Assembly (NCBI GenBank): GCA_963744575.1
Contig: CAVUUF010000001.1
Span: 124,001-188,000, forward strand
Length of the DNA stretch: 64,000 bases
Direction: 5' to 3'
Source: Palsa-504 sp963744575
Lineage (GTDB): Bacteria > Actinomycetota > Actinomycetes > Streptosporangiales > Streptosporangiaceae
Part shown: piece after piece, positions 18,492 through 26,102 of the stretch
Layout: each line of letters starts with the position of its first letter
How positions within the stretch are numbered: position 1 is the stretch's first letter
Position numbers and translations under genes: made by a program
Notes under the pieces: model-generated
The model's input: the letters and a program-made list of their open reading frames with translations, nothing else
What the model was told of the DNA's origin: nothing
The model's database searches: none

Positions 18492-18890
18492 CGGACCACC
18501 ACCTCGCTTCTGAAGCCGCAGTGCGCACGCACATCTCCGGCCGCGCGCCCAGATGCAAGCCGGTTCCTACGAGGTAGATACTCCAGTCACACGCGGCCCA
18601 AGGCAACGCTTCGTGCCGCGAATGACGAAATTGTCATCCTGCCTCCTCATTAGACCCCATACAGCCTTGTGACCAGGTATGACGAGTTCAAGGCAGGCGG
18701 GCGCGCAATCGTTTGCCAGATAGGCAGATCACGCCGGTTGACGGGCCGTTCGGTCGCACCACAAGCAGCCCGCGGGCGAAGATGACTCGTATCATGACGG
18801 CGGCTTTGCGGGCCGGCCGTCTCTAGGCGTGTCCGGCCATGTCCGGCCATGTCAGGCCGTTTATGGCCGCCGAGGATCCAGGAGGGACTC
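18492..18890. promoter_or_regulatory. Divergent intergenic region upstream of the oxidase operon
   Basis: A 399-base gap between the divergent cupredoxin-like gene and the unknown gene at 18891; promoters for both should lie here. It holds a short inverted repeat, ATGAC (18622-18626) with GTCAT (18633-18637), a related ATGAC pair near 18782-18799, and a direct repeat GTCCGGCCAT at 18831-18840 and 18841-18850 followed by a degenerate third copy. No convincing gene is seen. Use as an operator is inferred. Confidence 0.4.
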
Positions 18891-19586
18891 ATGACCGTGC
18901 GAGGGCCCGGCGGTGCCTGGCGCCAGGGGTCATGGCGATCCCGGCCGCGGGCAGCGGCGCCGGGCGCCGGCCCGGCGGGCGGGCGGCGCGTCTCCCCCCG
19001 GCCGTCAGGGTGGCCCGCATTGCGCACCCCCAAATGGATGCTCGCCGCCGCCGTCGTGCTCGTGGCCGGGCTGACGCTCGCCGCGATCCCGCACCGGCCG
19101 TCCACCGCTCAGCGGGCCGCCGACCTACGCGGGATGGTTAACGACCTGAACGTCGATATCGAGTCGTGCGCGGGCGGCGTCAACGATTCGATCACCGCGT
19201 TGCGGGCCATCCAGTCCGGCGCGAGTCACGACGTCAAGACCGCAGTGGTGATCGCCAACACGGCCGCGGCGAACTGCTCGCCGGCCAATAGCATGCCGAT
19301 GGACAACCTGGTCCAGTACCAGGCGCCGGAATCGCTGGCTTCCTTCCACGTCCAGACGGCGGTCAACAACCTTGTCACCTGGGGATTCCCCCTGGCACAA
19401 CGGGTCCAGATTGATGTCGCCACCCTCGTTTCCGCCAAGACGCCCGCCACCGACCAGCGCGCGTCCGCGCAGTTGCGCCATGACCAACAGGCGCTCGACG
19501 CGGAGCGTGCCCTGATTGACCGGCTGATCAACGCGGCCAGCAAGTCGCTGTCCGCTGACGTGGCACCTCCGGTCCTGCCCAGCTGA
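18891..19586 (+). CDS. Hypothetical membrane-anchored protein
   Basis: A 231-residue protein with a basic Arg/Pro-rich N-terminus, one membrane segment (about residues 50-70, KWMLAAAVVLVAGLTLAAI) and a helical outer domain of about 160 residues. The outer part has two cysteines (ESCAGG and AANCSP) that could pair, and a Gln/Asp/Arg-rich helix near the end. ATG 18891 is supported by AGGAGGG five bases upstream. I do not recognise the family. Its divergent neighbour is the oxidase operon, but no functional link is shown. Confidence 0.75.
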   Translation: MTVRGPGGAWRQGSWRSRPRAAAPGAGPAGGRRVSPRPSGWPALRTPKWMLAAAVVLVAGLTLAAIPHRPSTAQRAADLRGMVNDLNVDIESCAGGVNDSITALRAIQSGASHDVKTAVVIANTAAANCSPANSMPMDNLVQYQAPESLASFHVQTAVNNLVTWGFPLAQRVQIDVATLVSAKTPATDQRASAQLRHDQQALDAERALIDRLINAASKSLSADVAPPVLPS

Positions 19587-19682
19587 GCGCCGCTCACCGA
19601 CGGCGGCTCGGAGGTGGGCATGGTTTGATCCCTGACGCGTGCGCGTCGTCAGCATCGCGCCGCATCGGCCGGCAGGCAGCTT

Positions 19683-19772
19683 CGACCTGGCCCTCTCCGG
19701 CGACCTGGCCCTCTCCGGCTACCTGGCCCTCTCCGGCGACCTGGCCCTCTCCGGCTACCTGGCCCTCTCCGG
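19683..19772. repeat. Five tandem 18-base repeats
   Basis: Five consecutive 18-base units of the form C(G/T)ACCTGGCCCTCTCCGG lie between convergent genes. Copies differ only at the second base and alternate G, G, T, G, T. Read on the plus strand it would give DLALSG/YLALSG hexapeptides, but no start with an SD supports translation. The role is unknown. Confidence 0.9.
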
Positions 19773-19831
19773 CTCGCGGCTGGATGGCCGCTGTCGCGCA
19801 GCAGGGCCAGGCGCGGTGCCCGATTGGCGGC

Positions 19832-20803
19832 TTACCCGGAACCGCTGGCGGCGAGCACGGCGAGCAGTATGGTGATGCAGGCGGCGGTGATGTGCGCGAC
19901 GACGACGAAGGCGGCCCGGCGCCGGACGGGCGGGTCATCCCCGGCCCGGACCGCGGCCGCCGTGGTGGCCGGGGCCGGGGAGGTGCGCCTGGCGAGGGCG
20001 GTGGCCGGGGACGTGAACGGGCTGCGGCCCGGGGCGAGGAACACCAAGGTCATGCCCAGGCCGGCCACTGGGAGCAGAAGCCCGCAGGCGGCCCAGGCCA
20101 GGCCGGTCACGCCGGTGGCTAGGTAGCTGATCCAGGCCAGCAGGCCGCCGAGGGCGAGCCCGAAGTGGGCGAAGTTCAGCACCGGCCCGCGCCCGCGGCC
20201 CGGCTGCACGCCGCCCCGCCGGGTGCGGGTGATCCACCGGGCCATCATCGACACTCCCAGGCCGACGGTGACCAGCCAGGCGGCCAGCGCCGCCAGGTTG
20301 AGTGCGGCCCGGCTGGGCGGGCCGGACGGCGGGGCCGCCACTGCTGTCTGGCCGGACGCGGGGACGGCGTGGATCAGGCCGACCAGGTACGGGAAGTCGC
20401 GGCCGATGAGCTGGCGCTGGCGGGCCCTCCCGCGCACCCCGGCCGCCGCGGCCTGCAGCGCCCGGCCGACCGCCACGTTCACCTCAATCTGGCTCAGCCC
20501 CTGGCAGGCGGGCGGCACCGCGGTCACCGTGACATGACGCCGGATCGCCCCGACCCCGAACTGGAAGCACGAGGTCACCGAGCCCCGCGCAACCGCGGGC
20601 TGGCTGGAGCACCCGGCCACCACCCCAGCCAGCACCACCCCGGTCACCATCACCTTCGTGGCATAGGTGCGCCACCAGGCGCCGGGCGCGGCAGTGCGCG
20701 GACCGCTGACGTGAGGCTGGCTGAGCGATGACACCGGACCGGTTACCGCTCGGATGGGCCACCGCGCGCCGGCGCGGCGGGTTTCGCGTGCCTGGATGGT
20801 CAC
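19832..20803 (-). CDS. Hypothetical polytopic membrane protein
   Basis: A 323-residue protein. Around residues 52-68 is a hydrophobic stretch ending VVAGCSSQ, which could be a lipobox or a first membrane helix. An outer segment with two Cys follows, then about four membrane helices in the C-terminal half. Two of these hold a histidine (LNFAHFGLALGG and FVVVAHITAACI), which would suit heme or metal binding, but no known motif is complete. It is convergent with the gene at 18891. I do not recognise the family. Confidence 0.7.
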   Translation of the reverse strand: MTIQARETRRAGARWPIRAVTGPVSSLSQPHVSGPRTAAPGAWWRTYATKVMVTGVVLAGVVAGCSSQPAVARGSVTSCFQFGVGAIRRHVTVTAVPPACQGLSQIEVNVAVGRALQAAAAGVRGRARQRQLIGRDFPYLVGLIHAVPASGQTAVAAPPSGPPSRAALNLAALAAWLVTVGLGVSMMARWITRTRRGGVQPGRGRGPVLNFAHFGLALGGLLAWISYLATGVTGLAWAACGLLLPVAGLGMTLVFLAPGRSPFTSPATALARRTSPAPATTAAAVRAGDDPPVRRRAAFVVVAHITAACITILLAVLAASGSG

Positions 20804-21174
20804 TCAGCTCAGCTCGCACGAGACGAACCTAGCGCCGGCCTGGCCCGCAGGCCAGACCCGGCCCGGCGCGGGCCGACGCGGAGCAGCCGGGACGAGCGGG
20901 ATATTGATCGATCAGATGGTTCATAGACCGCCATAGTGCCAAATATGGCGATTGTGCCCCGCAAAGAGGCGGGTGACAAAAGATTGCAATCGATTGTGTG
21001 ACAGAGCCGTAACGATCCCGCTGACGGCTATGTGCGACTTGACCTGTTTCTGGCACCCGAGGAGCATCATTCAAGGGGGGCAAAAGGCCTGCACGGCTCG
21101 GGAAGCACTGGGGCGGTCGGGCCACCCGGGGTCGGGTGAAGCCGAGGCCGCATGAAAGGATCAAGGCGGCAGAC
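20804..21174. promoter_or_regulatory. AT-richer regulatory region with several inverted repeats
   Basis: A 371-base gap between the divergent genes at 20803 and 21175, clearly lower in GC around 20900-21070. It holds the palindrome TGATCGATCA (20905-20914), the inverted repeat GCCATA (20930-20935)/TATGGC (20944-20949), the palindrome GATTGCAATC (20982-20991) and the octamer CGATTGTG twice (20949-20956, 20991-20998). The density suggests a controlled promoter for the response regulator gene. A short reverse ORF across it was judged spurious. Confidence 0.5.
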
Positions 21175-21915
21175 ATGCCCTCGCACCAGGCCGCGGTTCA
21201 GGCCACGCTGGCTCAGCCGGAGGGCCATACCGCGGCCAGGCGGATCCTCATTGTCGATGACGAGCCCAATATCCGTTCGTTCATCGGCCGGGCCCTGGCG
21301 GCGGCGGGCTACCTCACCGCCTTCGCCCCGAACGGGACCGCGGGCCTGAAGGAGGCCCGCGAAGGCCGCTATGACCTGATCATCCTGGACCTGGTCATGC
21401 CGGACATGGACGGCTGGAACGTCCTGGACCAGCTGCTCCACGCGCGCCCGGACCAGACGGTGATGGTGCTCTCGTGCGTGGCCGACGTGGCCACCAAGGT
21501 CGGCTGCCTGGAGCGCGGCGCGCAGGACTACCTGACCAAGCCGTTCTCCCTGGCCGAGCTGCTGGCCCGGGTCCGGGTCCGGCTGCGCGAGGACGTTCAC
21601 CCTCGCGAGGATGCGGCCGCAGGCGGTGAGGTCATCAGGGTGGGCGGCCTGACGCTGGACGTGGCCCGGCTGGTCGCCGACATCGGGCACGGCCCGGTGC
21701 CGCTGACCAGGCTCGAGTTCCTGTTGCTGCGCGAGCTGGCCGAGCACTCCGGGCAGTCGGTGGCCAAGGGCAAGCTGCTGGCCAGCGTGTGGGGCTACGA
21801 CTTCGATCCCGGCTCCAACGTCGTCGATGTGTGCGTGCGGCGGCTGCGGTCAAAGCTCGGCTTCGACCTGATCAAGACGGTGCGTGGGGAGGGCTACCAG
21901 CTTGCCGGCCAGTAA
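21175..21915 (+). CDS. OmpR-family response regulator, third two-component system
   Basis: A 246-residue regulator. The receiver starts ARRILIVDDEPNIRSF, has Asp in LIILDLVMPD and Lys in YLTKPFSLAE; the winged helix ends VRGEGYQLAGQ. ATG 21175 is preferred with a purine-rich stretch upstream; GTG 21136 is also in frame. It overlaps the kinase reading frame by up to 32 bases. The kinase and a TlpA-like gene follow as one operon. Confidence 0.9.
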   Translation: MPSHQAAVQATLAQPEGHTAARRILIVDDEPNIRSFIGRALAAAGYLTAFAPNGTAGLKEAREGRYDLIILDLVMPDMDGWNVLDQLLHARPDQTVMVLSCVADVATKVGCLERGAQDYLTKPFSLAELLARVRVRLREDVHPREDAAAGGEVIRVGGLTLDVARLVADIGHGPVPLTRLEFLLLRELAEHSGQSVAKGKLLASVWGYDFDPGSNVVDVCVRRLRSKLGFDLIKTVRGEGYQLAGQ

Positions 21916-23062
21916 CTGGCTGGCCTCCGCGCAGAAGTTCGCGGCCGGCCGCTTCCTGACCAGCGTCGGGTGGCCATTCCGGCCGGCCCTGCTCGACGCG
22001 GCGTGGGCCGCCTTCTCGGCCCTGAACCTCTGCGCGATCTTCCTGATGCCGCGCTGGGAGACCATCCCGTTCCACTTCGTCTGGATCAGCTTCACGCTGC
22101 TCTACGGGTTTCGCACCTGGACGCCCAGGCCGACCCTCGGGGTGCTCGGCGTGGTCATGGCGGCGACCGCCGCGGGCATCAGTCTCGACGTCGTGCGCGG
22201 CTTCGAGCCGCCCGCGGAACTGACCGAGGTCCCGCTGATGGCCGCCATGTTCCTGGCCATGGTGTGGCACGCGCGGCGCAAGCTGGCGGCCGAACATGAA
22301 ACGCGCCTGGTCAGTGAGGAGAACGCGCAGCTGCTCGCCACTCAGCGCAGGTTCCTTCAGGACGCCTCGCACCAGCTCAGGACGCCGATCACGATCGCGC
22401 TCGGGCATGCCGAGCTGCTCGCGGGCAGCCTGACGGGTCAGCAGGAGGCCCGCGACATCCAGGTGGTGCTGGGCGAGCTGAACCGGCTGCGGCGGATTGC
22501 CGAGCGGCTGCTGGTCATCGCGGCCGCCGAAGGCCCCGAGTTCCTGCATACCGAACCGGTCGCCCTGGACAGCTTCGTCATGGAGATCCTGCGCAGGTGG
22601 CGCCCGACCGCCGACCGCCGCTGGCAGCTGGGGCGACTGGACCAGGCCACCGTTCAGGCCGACCGGGAACGGCTCGGCCTGGCCGTCGACGCACTGCTGG
22701 AGAACGCGGTCCGGCACACCGCGGAAGGCGACATCATAAAATTGTCGGTCGTGGCGACCGGCCAGCCGACCAGGCTGATCGTCGCGGACGCCGGGCAGGG
22801 AATCCCCGCCGAGCTGCTGCGCCACGTCTTCGACCGGTTCCGCAGCGGTGAGGTCGGGCATCCCCGGGGCACCGGCCTGGGGCTGGCGCTGGTCCGCGCG
22901 GTGGCGCGGGCACACGGCGGGGAGGTGCTGGTGAGCAGCCGGCCCGGCCAGGGCAGCGAGTTCCAGCTCCTGCTCCCGGCACCGCCGGGAACGCCGGCCC
23001 TGTCACCGGCGCCGGCCGCCGAGGTGGACGCCGCCGGTGGCAGACTAGCCAGCAAACCGTGA
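21884..23062 (+). CDS. Sensor histidine kinase, third two-component system
   Basis: A 392-residue kinase. The N-terminus has about three to four membrane segments (residues about 38-110) with very short loops and no large outer sensor, so it may sense within the membrane. The H-box is DASHQLRTPIT, the N-box LLENAVRHTA, G1 ADAGQGIP and G2 GTGLGLALV. GTG 21884 overlaps the regulator gene; a slightly later start is possible. The stop overlaps the next gene by four bases (GTGA). Confidence 0.9.
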   Translation: MGRATSLPASNWLASAQKFAAGRFLTSVGWPFRPALLDAAWAAFSALNLCAIFLMPRWETIPFHFVWISFTLLYGFRTWTPRPTLGVLGVVMAATAAGISLDVVRGFEPPAELTEVPLMAAMFLAMVWHARRKLAAEHETRLVSEENAQLLATQRRFLQDASHQLRTPITIALGHAELLAGSLTGQQEARDIQVVLGELNRLRRIAERLLVIAAAEGPEFLHTEPVALDSFVMEILRRWRPTADRRWQLGRLDQATVQADRERLGLAVDALLENAVRHTAEGDIIKLSVVATGQPTRLIVADAGQGIPAELLRHVFDRFRSGEVGHPRGTGLGLALVRAVARAHGGEVLVSSRPGQGSEFQLLLPAPPGTPALSPAPAAEVDAAGGRLASKP

Positions 23063-23742
23063 CGGGACAGCTCCCGGGACCGGGTCGCCACGGCCTGGAT
23101 GAGCGTGCACAGAATCGGGATGAGCCGGGCCTGGACGAGCAGAGCAGGGTGACGCGGAGCATGGGCGAGCAAACGTGGACGGGCGCGATCGCCGGGGTGT
23201 GGCGGTCCGTGCTCCGGCACAAGGTCGTCTCGGCCCTCGTGGCGCTGTGCGTCGTCGGCTCGCTGACCGCGATCGCCCTGGCCGGCTCGGCTTCGGGCGT
23301 ACCGGATAAGCCGACGCCGGCCGCGTCCGCGTTCAGCCTGCCCGCGCTCGATCAGTCCGGGCCGCAGGTCTCGCTCCGCAGCTACCAGGGCAAGCCGCTG
23401 ATCGTGAACTTCTTCGCGTCCTGGTGCGATCCGTGCCAGCAGGAAACGCCGCTGCTGGCCACGTTCTACCGCACCGAGCATGGCCGGGTCCCGATCGTGG
23501 GCCTGGACGAGAACGACGTCCGCACCAACGCGATGTCGTTCACTCACCGCTACGGTGTCGGCTACCCGGTGGGGTTCGATCCGGCCGCCATCGCCGCGAC
23601 CGCCTACGGCGTCAGCGCGCTGCCGCAGACCTTCTTCCTCGACGCCAGGCACCGCATCGTCGACCGCATCTTCGGCGCGGTGACGCTCGCCGGCCTCCGC
23701 CACGGCATCGCTCTGGCCACCGGCAAGCAGAGGCCCGGCTAG
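23059..23742 (+). CDS. TlpA/ResA-like membrane-anchored thioredoxin
   Basis: A thiol-disulfide protein of up to 227 residues. A membrane anchor at about residues 58-78 precedes the thioredoxin-fold domain, which has the active site FFASWCDPCQQE and the cis-Pro loop SALPQTFFLD. It reduces or oxidises thiols outside the membrane, for example in cytochrome c maturation. GTG 23059 gives a four-base overlap with the kinase; ATG 23161 (MGEQTW) is a shorter option. Cotranscription with a two-component system suggests a redox-linked response. Confidence 0.85.
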   Translation: MTGQLPGPGRHGLDERAQNRDEPGLDEQSRVTRSMGEQTWTGAIAGVWRSVLRHKVVSALVALCVVGSLTAIALAGSASGVPDKPTPAASAFSLPALDQSGPQVSLRSYQGKPLIVNFFASWCDPCQQETPLLATFYRTEHGRVPIVGLDENDVRTNAMSFTHRYGVGYPVGFDPAAIAATAYGVSALPQTFFLDARHRIVDRIFGAVTLAGLRHGIALATGKQRPG

Positions 23743-23813
23743 GGAGACGCAGGTTACTAAGTCGCGGACTTGCTGGCGGCCCGGCTCAGCCCGCTCCCGC
23801 GTACGATCGCGTC

Positions 23814-23858
23814 ATCGTGGACCAGAACCTGCGGAAAACGCAGGTGACGGTCCACGAT
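23814..23858. repeat. Long two-part hairpin
   Basis: A 45-base structure: outer arms ATCGTGGACC (23814-23823) and GGTCCACGAT (23849-23858), a 3/3 internal loop, inner arms ACCTGCG (23827-23833) and CGCAGGT (23839-23845), and the loop GAAAA. All 17 pairs are perfect. It lies between convergent genes, about 70 bases after the TlpA-like gene. Confidence 0.85.
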
Positions 23859-23871
23859 AATCCGGGCTGTG

Positions 23872-23957
23872 AAGACAGGGACGGGTGGTGCGCGCATCCG
23901 CCCTCCCTGTCCCCTGGGACCTGCGGGTTATCTTCCTGCGGGGCCTAAGAGGCCCGC
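23872..23957. terminator. Terminator-like hairpins between convergent genes
   Basis: A second imperfect stem pairs GACAGGGACGGGTGGTGCG (from about 23874) with the CGCATCC...CCCTGTC stretch up to about 23911. A third, GGGGCCT-AAG-AGGCCC, spans the stop codon of the leftward gene near 23941-23955. Position between convergent genes supports a bidirectional terminator. Confidence 0.5.
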
Positions 23958-24403
23958 TTCCGCGACTTGCTGGCCATCCCGACCGCGCCGGTCAGGCCGT
24001 AGACCAGCCCGCCGTGCCACAGGCCGCTCAGCACCGGGTCGATGATGCCGCCCCCGGTGAGCACGGAAAGCACGAGCACGACGGCGGCGCAGGCCAGGGC
24101 GGGCAGCACGGCGAAGCGCCACGGATTGCTCCTGGCCCAGCGGATGGCCCGGCTCGGCCGGGCCCGCCACAGCGCGCCCGCCGCGGCCACGACGAAGAAG
24201 GCGGCCACACCCATGGCGACGGAGCCGCTCAGCGCGCCCAGGCCGAGCCCGCCACTGATGACATGCAGCCCCAGGTCACCCACGGCGACAACGCCGCCGG
24301 TCACGGTGGCGGCACCCCACGGCGCGGCCGACATGGCGGCGCTGGAAACGGTCATCTCCTCGTGCCTGGAGAGGTCCTGGTCACTTTGAGTCGACGCGGA
24401 CAT
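23945..24403 (-). CDS. Hypothetical small membrane protein
   Basis: A 152-residue protein with about three to four hydrophobic segments (VVAVGDLGLHVISGGLGLG, VAMGVAAFFVVAAAGALW, FAVLPALACAAVVLVLSVL and a short Gly-rich last one) and a basic C-terminus SKSRKRAS. ATG 24403 is preferred, as GGGCAGGGA lies upstream; an in-frame start at 24442 adds 13 residues. No known family is recognised. It is divergent from the protease gene at 24657, with a 253-base gap holding promoters. Confidence 0.65.
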   Translation of the reverse strand: MSASTQSDQDLSRHEEMTVSSAAMSAAPWGAATVTGGVVAVGDLGLHVISGGLGLGALSGSVAMGVAAFFVVAAAGALWRARPSRAIRWARSNPWRFAVLPALACAAVVLVLSVLTGGGIIDPVLSGLWHGGLVYGLTGAVGMASKSRKRAS

Positions 24404-24656
24404 ACAAATCCCTGCCCTTCGAGCCCTAAGCACGGTACTCACGTCATATCGTGTCTTGGCGGCAGAGTATCACGGTATTACGCATGAGTCGTCCACGGCG
24501 CGCCCGCGCGCCGAGCCCGGGCACGGGGCGCGTGAGCGGCCAAGGGAACCATGTCCCCGGTGACGTCAGTGTTTGCCCGGCATCGACAGGCTTGATCGAC
24601 CCGCCGGGCGGGAAACCTACTGGCGAGGCTCGATTCCGGGCAAAAAGGGCAGCGGG

Positions 24657-25922
24657 ATGCACGAGGACGACAGCGCGGGCGGGAGATCCCAGATTTCCCC
24701 GGCGGGACCCTCGGACGAGGACGCGCGGCCCGGCGGGATCCGGGGGTTGCTGATCTACCTGGCGGTGGCGGTCCTCTCGGCCACCGCGAGCGCGGGTACC
24801 ACGCTGATCGTGCAGCACGCGGGCGCCGGCCGCCCGGGCACGGCCCTGACGCCACGCGCCGGTGCGGCCGACCGGCCAGGGGTGATGAACGACGAGGCCG
24901 TCTACGACGAGGTCGAGCCGGGCATCGTGGACGTGACGGCCAACTTGGAGTACCTCCAGGAAGCGGCGCAGGGCACCGGGTTCGTCATCGACGCGGCGGC
25001 CGGCCTGGTGCTGACCAACAACCACGTCATCGACGGCGCCACCAGCGTCACGGTCACGCCGGTGGCGTCCGGCCAGAGTTACCCGGCGCGAGTCCTCGGC
25101 TACGACCTGACCCAGGACGTCGCCCTGCTCCAGATACGCGGCGTGACCGGCCTCAAGGCGGTCACGATCGGCGACTCCTCACGCGTGCGGGTGGGCGCGC
25201 CCGTGCTGGCCATCGGCAACGAGGGCGGGCAGGGCGGCTCGCCGACGGTCGCGCCCGGGGTGATCAGCAGCCTGGCCCGCACGATCGTGTCCAGCGACCA
25301 GACTTCCGGCCTGACCGAGATCCTGCACGGCATGATGCAGACCAGCGCCGATATCCGGCCGGGTGACTCCGGCGGCCCGCTGGCCGACGCCGCGGGCCAG
25401 GTGATCGGGATCGACACGGCGGCCGGCGGGGATGCCGTCTATTCCGGCTACTCCATCCCGGTCAACCAGGCGCTGCCCATCGCCAGGCAGATCGCGGCCG
25501 GACGGCCGGACGGACGCGTCCAGATCGGCCTGCCCGCGTTCCTCGGCGTGCTCGTGCCCAGCAGCGCCAGCGCCGATCCACGGCGGCAGGCCAGCCAGGA
25601 ACTCCGGCAGACCGGCAAGGCCAGCGGCAGCGGTCTCGACTGCACCAGCGGCACCACGACGGCCGCTCCGGCCAGCATCGCGCCGGCCAGATCCGGCGCG
25701 CTGGTCGACGGCGTTCTCTGCGGGACGCCGGCCGCCTCGGCCGGCATCTTCGCCGGGGACGTCATCACCTCGATGGGGGGCCAGGCGATCACCACACCCG
25801 GCTCGCTGAACGTCATCCTCGGCCGCTACCGCCCGGGCCGCCAGGTCCCGCTGGCCTGGGTCAGCCCGGACGGCAGCCGGCATAAGGCGCTGGTGACGCT
25901 CGTCGCCGGACCCGCCGCCTGA
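24657..25922 (+). CDS. HtrA/DegP-like membrane-anchored serine protease with PDZ domain
   Basis: A 421-residue trypsin-fold protease with a cytoplasmic N-terminus, a membrane anchor (about residues 32-55), a protease domain and a C-terminal PDZ domain. The catalytic triad is visible: His in LTNNHVIDGA, Asp in DLTQDVALLQI and Ser in RPGDSGGPLAD. Two cysteines (GLDCTSG and GVLCGTP) frame an inserted loop before the PDZ motif GDVITSMGGQAI. ATG 24657 has an AAAAGGGCAGCGGG stretch upstream. Such enzymes degrade damaged exported proteins. Tandem paralog of the next gene. Confidence 0.9.
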   Translation: MHEDDSAGGRSQISPAGPSDEDARPGGIRGLLIYLAVAVLSATASAGTTLIVQHAGAGRPGTALTPRAGAADRPGVMNDEAVYDEVEPGIVDVTANLEYLQEAAQGTGFVIDAAAGLVLTNNHVIDGATSVTVTPVASGQSYPARVLGYDLTQDVALLQIRGVTGLKAVTIGDSSRVRVGAPVLAIGNEGGQGGSPTVAPGVISSLARTIVSSDQTSGLTEILHGMMQTSADIRPGDSGGPLADAAGQVIGIDTAAGGDAVYSGYSIPVNQALPIARQIAAGRPDGRVQIGLPAFLGVLVPSSASADPRRQASQELRQTGKASGSGLDCTSGTTTAAPASIAPARSGALVDGVLCGTPAASAGIFAGDVITSMGGQAITTPGSLNVILGRYRPGRQVPLAWVSPDGSRHKALVTLVAGPAA

Positions 25923-26102
25923 CGGGCCCGGTGTCCTCGGCACCAGCCGGCCAGGCGGCGGCCCGGAACAGGTCGATCACCGGGAAACGTTGAGCTTATG
26001 CACAGCGTCGCCGGACTAGGTTGAAGGTGGCTGTCGCCGGAGGACTTTTAGAACGGGCATAACCGGTCGCAACGTACCCTGGTCTGGTCGAGGGCGAGGA
26101 AG

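Noticed and set aside
19683..19772. CRISPR array
   Set aside because: Repeats are directly adjacent without spacers, as are the other tandem repeats in the window.
19639..19875. 78-codon ORF with DLALSG repeats
   Set aside because: No SD and no homology; the repeat is better described as DNA repeats between genes.
20829..21176. Reverse 115-codon ORF in the promoter region
   Set aside because: No homology, crosses several palindromes, and starts inside the regulator gene region.
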